Below are positions 5,854-8,467 of a stretch of 8,467 bases of DNA, piece by piece; within the stretch, counting starts at the first letter, position 1, and each line of letters starts with the position of its first letter. The notes below the pieces were generated by a model. That model was not told the DNA's origin, searched no databases, and saw only the letters and a list, made by a program, of their open reading frames with translations. The position numbers and the translations under genes are program-made. The DNA lies in assembly GCA_031547305.1 (NCBI GenBank), contig JAVBSC010000036.1, forward strand, positions 1 to 8,467, read 5' to 3'. Source of the stretch: JAVBSC01 sp031547305 (GTDB lineage Bacteria > Desulfobacterota > Desulfovibrionia > Desulfovibrionales > Desulfovibrionaceae).

Positions 5854-8467
5854 AGGCCTTCTTGATGATGTTGACCATGAACGCTTTGTATTCCGGCGTC
5901 ATGGAGTTGCCGTCCCCGACCGTGGGCGTAAGCAGGTTGGCGCTGTCGCCGCAGTCTTTGGGGAAAAGCCAGCCGTAGTTGTAGGTCATGCCCACTTCGT
6001 GCACGGTCTTGCCTTCCACTTTGAAGGGCTTAAGGCGCACCGTGACCATGGCCACGCATTCCAGGCCGCCGCGCACGGATTCCACACGCACCTTGTCGCC
6101 GTTTTTGATGCCTTTTTCCTTGGCCAGTTCCTCGCTGATCTCCACGTAGACCTGAGGCATGGCCTCGGTGAGCCAGGACTGCCAGCGGGTGATGCCGCCG
6201 GTGCACCAGTGCTCGGTGGATGAATAGGTGGTCATGACGTAGGGGTACTTGGGATCCGCGTTGGCGATCTTGTCCAGCGGCCCGGTGTACAGCTTGATGA
6301 TCGGGCTGTTCTGCTGGGCGGAGAGCGGGTTTTTGGCCAGGGGGCCTTCGCGCGGCTCGTAGTGTTCAGGGAAGGGGCCGTCGTTCAGGCCTGGGCCGTA
6401 GAGAGCGCCCAGGCCGTTGGCCTGCATGATGAATGGGTAGACGCCGCCCTTTTCCGCCATGGGCGCGGCCGGGCCGTCCGGGATGTCGCCGATCCACTTG
6501 CCGTCCTTCCAGGCCAGCAGGGGGCGTTTGGGGTTGTAGGGATTGCCGTTTTTGTCCACGGAGGCGCGGTTGTATAGCACGCGGCGGTTGACCGGCCAGG
6601 CGAAGGACCATTCCGGGTACAGGCCCAAGCCGGTAGGGTCGCTTTTGCCCCGGCGCTTCATCAGGTTCTGGCCGTCGGCGGTGAAGCTGCCGGCGCAGAT
6701 CCAGTTGCCGGAGGAAGTGCTGCCGTCCGCCTGAAGCAACGCGAAACCGGGCACGCACTGGTCCTTTTTGTACTGCTTGCCGGCTATTTCCACGTCGCGG
6801 GTGAAGCGGCCGTTAACCAGTTTGGCCACTTCCTCGGCGTCATAGCCGCCGCCGGGCTTGAGACCGGCCGTGCTCATGTTCATGATGGGCTCCGGGAACA
6901 CGCCGCCCTCGGCTTTATATAGTTCCTGAAGCTTCCTCTGGATGCGCAGGACTATTTCGCCAACGTACAGTCCGTCGCCCGGGGCTCTAGCGGCTTCGTA
7001 CTTCCACTGCATCCAGCGACCGCTGTTGGTCTGGCTGCCTTCTTTTTCCACGGAGGCGGCGGCCGGAAGCAGAAAAACCTCTGTCTTGACGTCTTTGGGG
7101 TCAAGGCCGGGGCCTTTCCAGAAAGAAGAAGTCTCGTTGTCGAAGATGTTCATGTTGACCAGCCAGTCCAGCTTGGCGAAAGCGGCCCGGATCTTCGTGG
7201 AGTTGGGCAAAGAGCAGGCCGGGTTCTGGCCGATGACGGTCATGCCCCGGATGTTGCCTTTGTACATCTCGTCAAAGGTGGTCATAATGGAATGTTCCAT
7301 GCCGTCATCATACTTGGGCACCCAGGAATAGCAGAAGTCGTTATCCTTGGTGGCGGCTTCCCCGTACCAGGCCTTGAGCAGGCTCACCAGGTACTTTGGG
7401 TAGTTGGACCACCAGTTAACGGACTGCGGATCCGCTGAAACCGGGGTGACGTATTTAAGGTAGTCCGCGCTGCTTTGAAGCGAGGCGCGCGGGGCGTACA
7501 TGTAGCCCGGCAGGTAGTGGTAGAGCAAAGCGTGGTCCGTGGAGCCCTGCACGTTTGGCTCGCCGCGCAGGGCGTTGATGCCGCCGCCGCACACGCCGAT
7601 GTTGCCCAGCAGAAGCTGGACGACGCACATGGTGCGGATGTTCTGCACGGCTATGGTGTGCTGGGTCTGGCCCAGGGCGTACATGATGGTGCCGGCCTTG
7701 TCCCTGGCCCCGGTGGCCGCGAACATCTCGTACACGGCCAGCAGGTCTTTTTCCGGCGTGCCGGTGATGGAAGAGACCTTTTTGAGCGTGTAGCGGGAAT
7801 AGTGCTTTTTAAGAAGCTGGAAGACGCAGTTGGGGCTTTTAAGGGTCATGTCGCGCTTGATCAGCCCTTTTTCGTCCTTCTGGAAGGCCCAGGAGGATTT
7901 GTCGTAGCCGCGTTTCTGCCCGTCGTAGCCGCTGAACAGGCCGTCCTTGAAGCCGAACCTGGCGTCCACCAGAAAGGAGGCGTTGGTGTACTCCAGGACG
8001 TAATCCTTGAAGTACTTTTCTTTTTCCAGAATGTGGCTGATCATGCCGCCCAAAAAGGCGATGTCCGTGCCGGAGCGCAGGGCGGTATGAAAATCCGCCC
8101 GCGCCGAGGTACGAGTAAAACGCGGGTCCACGTGAATGAGCTTGGCGCCCCTGTCCTTGGCCCGCATGACCCATTTAAAAGAAATGGGGTGGTTTTCGGC
8201 AGCGTTGCTGCCCTGAATAAGTATGCAATCACTTTGCTTTATGTCGACCCTGTTATTGGTCATCGCGCCGCGTCCGAACGACTCTGCCAGAGCCGGTACA
8301 GTGGGGCCGTGTCAGACACGGGCCTGGTGATCGATATTCACCAGGCCCATGGACCGCACCCAGGCGGCGATGTTCCAGCATTCCTCGCTGTCCACGTTGG
8401 AACTGCCCATGTGGGCCATGGTTTCCAGGCGGTTGACCACCTGGCCCTTGGCGTTTTTGACAATGAA
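5852..8467 (-). CDS. fdhA: Formate dehydrogenase alpha subunit, selenocysteine-containing, W/Mo-bisPGD (N-terminus outside window)
   Basis: This catalytic subunit oxidises formate to CO2 (or the reverse) at a W or Mo bis-pyranopterin guanine dinucleotide site. The frame enters at 8467 and runs 871 codons to TAG at 5852-5854, reading one internal TGA at 8312-8314 as selenocysteine. The context V-U-H-G-P-T-V-P-A-L is the FDH signature, with the catalytic His next to Sec. LRGEPNVQGSTD places an Arg (codon 7565-7567) 249 residues after Sec. From memory this equals the spacing of Sec192 and Arg441 in D. vulgaris FdhA. QGSNAAENHP is a pterin-binding stretch, and the C-terminal part (YNYGWLFPKD near the end) is the dinucleotide-binding domain. 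About 140 residues are missing: the Tat signal and the N-terminal [4Fe-4S] cysteines. The ATG at 8261-8263 is internal. W versus Mo cannot be decided from sequence. Confidence 0.96.
8279..8314 (-). promoter_or_regulatory. Selenocysteine UGA codon and bacterial SECIS-like hairpin in fdhA
   Basis: The UGA is at 8312-8314. Downstream in the mRNA, CUG (8299-8301) pairs with CAG (8284-8286), and after a UA bulge CC (8295-8296) pairs with GG (8287-8288), closing the loop GGCUCU (8289-8294). ACU/AGU outer pairing is an alternative lower stem. The loop begins 17 bases after UGA, against 18 in E. coli fdhF, whose loop is GGUCU. The GG and U of the loop and a bulged U in the stem fit what SelB recognises. 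The pairing was worked out by hand and no energy was calculated. Confidence 0.8.

Noticed and set aside
5852..8263. A complete gene starting at ATG 8263
   Set aside because: This is an artefact of reading the selenocysteine TGA as a stop. The frame continues upstream with conserved FDH sequence, and no ribosome site is evident before 8263.

Overview
The window most likely comes from a sulfate-reducing bacterium of the Desulfovibrio group (Desulfovibrionaceae/Desulfobacterota). The basis is GC-rich coding DNA, a two-subunit selenocysteine-containing formate dehydrogenase with a short three-cluster beta subunit as in D. gigas and D. vulgaris, and its own selA. This is inference from family knowledge; no database search was possible.

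Left half, + strand: the 3' end of folC (1-629), complete selA (652-2094, selenocysteine synthase) and a CDF cation-efflux gene (2091-3059) that overlaps selA by ATGA. Spacing is tight throughout (22 bp, then a 4-bp overlap), so the three look co-transcribed.

Centre, 3060-3411: a 352-bp gap where the two operons converge. It holds a roughly 150-bp AT-richer segment bounded by inverted TTAGAGCA ends (3130-3279) and, next to the minus-strand genes, a strong intrinsic terminator (3346-3389).

Right half, - strand, read from right to left: fdhA (5852-8467, 5' end beyond the window), fdhB (5188-5841), fdhE (4164-5033) and a gene for an FmdE-like protein with a C-terminal zinc ribbon (3412-3999). 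fdhA reads through an in-frame TGA at 8312-8314. This lies in the conserved V-U-H-G-P context and is followed by a SECIS-like hairpin, so the protein is a selenoprotein and the ATG at 8263 is not its start. A long hairpin (5129-5170) separates the structural genes fdhAB from the accessory genes.

Together: SelA converts seryl-tRNA(Sec) to selenocysteyl-tRNA(Sec), which is needed to translate FdhA. FdhE is a maturation factor for formate dehydrogenase, and the FmdE-like protein may be another. FdhA and FdhB form a W/Mo-bisPGD formate dehydrogenase, probably periplasmic. selB, the tRNA(Sec) gene, fdhD and a cytochrome partner are not in the window. I see no wholly new system. The points most worth a second look are the FmdE-like gene, the repeated GTTACC words around fdhE, and the 150-bp element.
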